From Sulfurovum sp. (GTDB lineage Bacteria > Campylobacterota > Campylobacteria > Campylobacterales > Sulfurovaceae): DNA of 62,952 bases. Location of the stretch: positions 1 through 62,952 of the forward strand of contig JALTVI010000069.1 in the NCBI GenBank assembly GCA_027049035.1, written 5' to 3'. The position numbers were made by a program, and so were the translations under genes. The notes under the pieces are model-generated. The model worked only from the letters and a program-made list of their open reading frames with translations. It was not told where the DNA came from and searched no databases. Positions 61,264-62,952 of the stretch are shown here, piece after piece. How positions within the stretch are numbered: the stretch's first letter is position 1; each line of letters begins with the position of its first letter.

Positions 61264-61637
61264 GACGCGAACGCTTCGACAAGATGAACGTCGTACCGTT
61301 CATCGACATTGTCCTTGTGCTGCTTGTCATCGTGCTCGCTACAGCGAGTTTCGTACAGAACAAGAGCATCAAGATAGACCTGCCTGCAGCCAGCAGTAAA
61401 AAGGCCGAAGAGACCAAGAGTATCGTCATCTCCATCGACAAGGAGGGGAAGTACTTCTATGACAAGACGCCTATGGCATTCGAAGCGCTCGAGGCAAAAC
61501 TTAATTCGCTCGACCCCAAGAAAGATGTCGTCTCACTCCACACAGACAAGTTGACACCGTTTGACTACTTCGTCAAGGTCATCGACATCATGAAGGCCAA
61601 AGGTTTCGAGAATATCTCCATCGTCACCAAACAGTAG
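61260..61637 (+). CDS. exbD: ExbD, TonB-system accessory subunit
   Basis: 125 residues. One N-terminal helix with the proton-carrying aspartate in NVVPFIDIVLVLLVIVL and a periplasmic domain of TolR/ExbD type. Translationally coupled to exbB. Confidence 0.93.
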   Translation: MRRERFDKMNVVPFIDIVLVLLVIVLATASFVQNKSIKIDLPAASSKKAEETKSIVISIDKEGKYFYDKTPMAFEALEAKLNSLDPKKDVVSLHTDKLTPFDYFVKVIDIMKAKGFENISIVTKQ

Positions 61638-61645
61638 AGGGCGAT

Positions 61646-62383
61646 GTGAAGAAGCATCGCTACAAGGTCTCTTTTTTCATCACGGCGCTTTTCTATGCCA
61701 TCCCCATACTGCTCTACCTCTATTGGATTGAAAAAACCATCACCGTTTCCGAGACTTCCAAAGAGCACGCCATAGAGCTTGCCCTCTCTCAGTTCGTTCC
61801 CGAAGCGCCCCCCTCTGCGGCAGAGGCACCCGTGCAGCCCGAAACACTGGTCGAGGAGGAGACGGAGCCTGAAAGCAAACCCGAAGAGAAGCCTCCGCCG
61901 CCGGAACCGCTGAAAGAGGAGCCGACACCGGAGCCCGAACCCGAACCGATTGTAAAAGAGACGCCCGTTCCCAAGCCTGTCGTCAAGCCAAAACCGAAAC
62001 CAAAACCGGTCAAGAAAAAAACGGTCAAAAAGAGGCATGTCAAAAAGAAAAAGGTGCGGCAGAAGCGGTGTGTCAGCGGAGGGGGCTCTCCCCACTACAG
62101 TGCCGCGCAGCGCAACAGCTTTCTTGCCCGTATCAGGGCGCGTATCAACCGTGCCAAATCCTACCCCCGCATTGCGCAGCGGAGAGGTATGCAGGGGACG
62201 GTGAAAGCACGTTTTACCATTCTAAAAAACGGGCATGTAGGCAATATCGTCCTCTCAGGTCCCAAAGTCTTTTACGGTTCGGCCAGAAAGGCTATCGAGA
62301 GTGCTTTCCCTGTTGATGTGAAGCAGGCAACACTTACCCTGCCTGCAACGGTCAACCTCTCACTGCGTTACAAACTTCGATAA
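61646..62383 (+). CDS. tonB: TonB energy transducer
   Basis: 245 residues from GTG 61646. Membrane helix about 10-27; a Pro/Glu/Lys-rich rod (about 55-140) with repeated EPEP and KPKPKP stretches; and the C-terminal domain SYPRIAQRRGMQGTVKARFT with LRYKLR at the end. It links ExbBD to outer-membrane receptors, one of which starts 82 nt downstream. Confidence 0.92.
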   Translation: MKKHRYKVSFFITALFYAIPILLYLYWIEKTITVSETSKEHAIELALSQFVPEAPPSAAEAPVQPETLVEEETEPESKPEEKPPPPEPLKEEPTPEPEPEPIVKETPVPKPVVKPKPKPKPVKKKTVKKRHVKKKKVRQKRCVSGGGSPHYSAAQRNSFLARIRARINRAKSYPRIAQRRGMQGTVKARFTILKNGHVGNIVLSGPKVFYGSARKAIESAFPVDVKQATLTLPATVNLSLRYKLR

Positions 62384-62465
62384 CTCCTGCTTTTTATTTT
62401 CAAAATTAACACTAATTTAACACAAGCTTGTCATACTTGCGTACATTTTTTTGCAAGGGGAAACA

Positions 62466-62952
62466 ATGCGTTACAAAACACAGGGGATTTTACTCTCTAT
62501 CGTCTGTGCGACTTCGCTTTTTGGGGCAGAGGCACAGCTGGGGACTATTGATGTAGAAAGTACCGTCGATACGGAGGTTGTCAAGGATGTACATGGAGAT
62601 GAGATCAAGTCTGCTGATGTGGCTGAAGCACTCTTCAAGCGGGTACCCAGCGTTACACTGGTTAGACGTTCGGGTGTAGCCAACGACATCATTGTCAGAG
62701 GTCAGAAGAAAGACAATATCAATGTTACAATGGATGGTGTCAAGATCTACGGGGCATGTCCTAATAGAATGGACCCGCCAATCTCTCACGTTCTGACAAA
62801 CAATATCGATTACATTGAAATCAACAAAGGACCTTACAACGTTGAAGATTTTGGTGTGCTCTCTGCGGATGTAAAAGTAAAACTGCTTGACCCCACGGAG
62901 GAGTGGCATGGGGATGTGAACCTTGGTTTTGGAAGCTGGAACTACAAAAAAG
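62466..62952 (+). CDS. TonB-dependent receptor, OprC/NosA-like (3' end outside window)
   Basis: The first 162 codons only. Signal peptide about 1-22, then a plug domain: LFKRVPSVTLVRRSGVANDI, IIVRGQKKDNINVTMDGV and GACPNRMDPPISHV. The CPNRM (CxxxM) followed by DPP matches the copper-binding plug segment of OprC/NosA receptors. A TonB box near the mature N-terminus is not obvious. RBS AAGGGGA, 82 nt after tonB, so it is likely co-regulated. Copper as substrate is inferred from the motif. Confidence 0.82.
   Translation, partial: MRYKTQGILLSIVCATSLFGAEAQLGTIDVESTVDTEVVKDVHGDEIKSADVAEALFKRVPSVTLVRRSGVANDIIVRGQKKDNINVTMDGVKIYGACPNRMDPPISHVLTNNIDYIEINKGPYNVEDFGVLSADVKVKLLDPTEEWHGDVNLGFGSWNYKK

Overview
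The window looks like a chromosomal segment of a sulfur/hydrogen-oxidising Campylobacterota (Epsilonproteobacteria), most like Sulfurovum or a close relative. The pointers are an HP0268-family nuclease next to miaB, a complex I operon without ordinary nuoE/nuoF but with two nuoG copies, a lone XerH-type recombinase, and TonB and porin genes of epsilonproteobacterial style. This assignment rests on gene content and order recalled from the phylum, not on a database search.

Layout. 1-2420 is an AT-rich cluster: DsbD-type thiol transporter (cut by the window edge), DsrE-like protein and a secreted rhodanese (frameshifted), divergent from an ArsR-family regulator, with a perfect 20-bp palindrome between them. 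2622-6255 is a PTS operon (IICB permease, HPr-EI fusion, DUF1566 protein) with no IIA. 6345-12184 is an accessory block: AAA ATPase, a large type IIG restriction-modification gene broken by a one-base frameshift, and a DUF3800 protein. After a membrane rhodanese, 13020-30969 is a 14-gene complex I operon (nuoABCD, a NuoE-like protein with coil and HhH extension, a NuoF-GltD hybrid, nuoG1, nuoG2, nuoHIJKLMN). 31258-48645 is mostly core genes: miaA, pssA, ubiA-type prenyltransferase, UDG, tRNA-Arg, gmk, tatA, argS, rsfS, nadD, gap-pgk-tpiA, nusA, HP0268-miaB-LPLAT-xerH, tilS. 48683-49313 is a HepT/MNT toxin-antitoxin pair. Then come rimO, a porin behind a CRP/FNR-type site, tRNA-Phe, murD-mraY, gpmI, fabG, a two-component system, a YegS-like kinase, exbB-exbD-tonB and the start of a TonB-dependent receptor with a CxxxM plug motif like copper receptor OprC.

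The most unusual structure is not a gene. From about 31 kb on, intergenic gaps and gene ends carry short tandem arrays with a 7-bp period. Five copies share one plan: four heptamers, a 9-11 nt linker with a GGTAT-like core, and a 17-19 nt hairpin. Two of them sit in frame inside murD and add the same peptide (ASQSDAY...) at two places. Others supply start codons, stop codons or terminal residues of miaA, ubiA, the LPLAT gene, xerH, tilS, tpiA and nusA. Separately, two distant structured elements (12706-12793 and 55348-55436) share a core and have 15-bp arms of different sequence that still pair. Each lies just upstream of a start codon in the same relative orientation.

Limits: families were assigned by reading motifs and translations by eye. 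No alignments, folding or searches were run.
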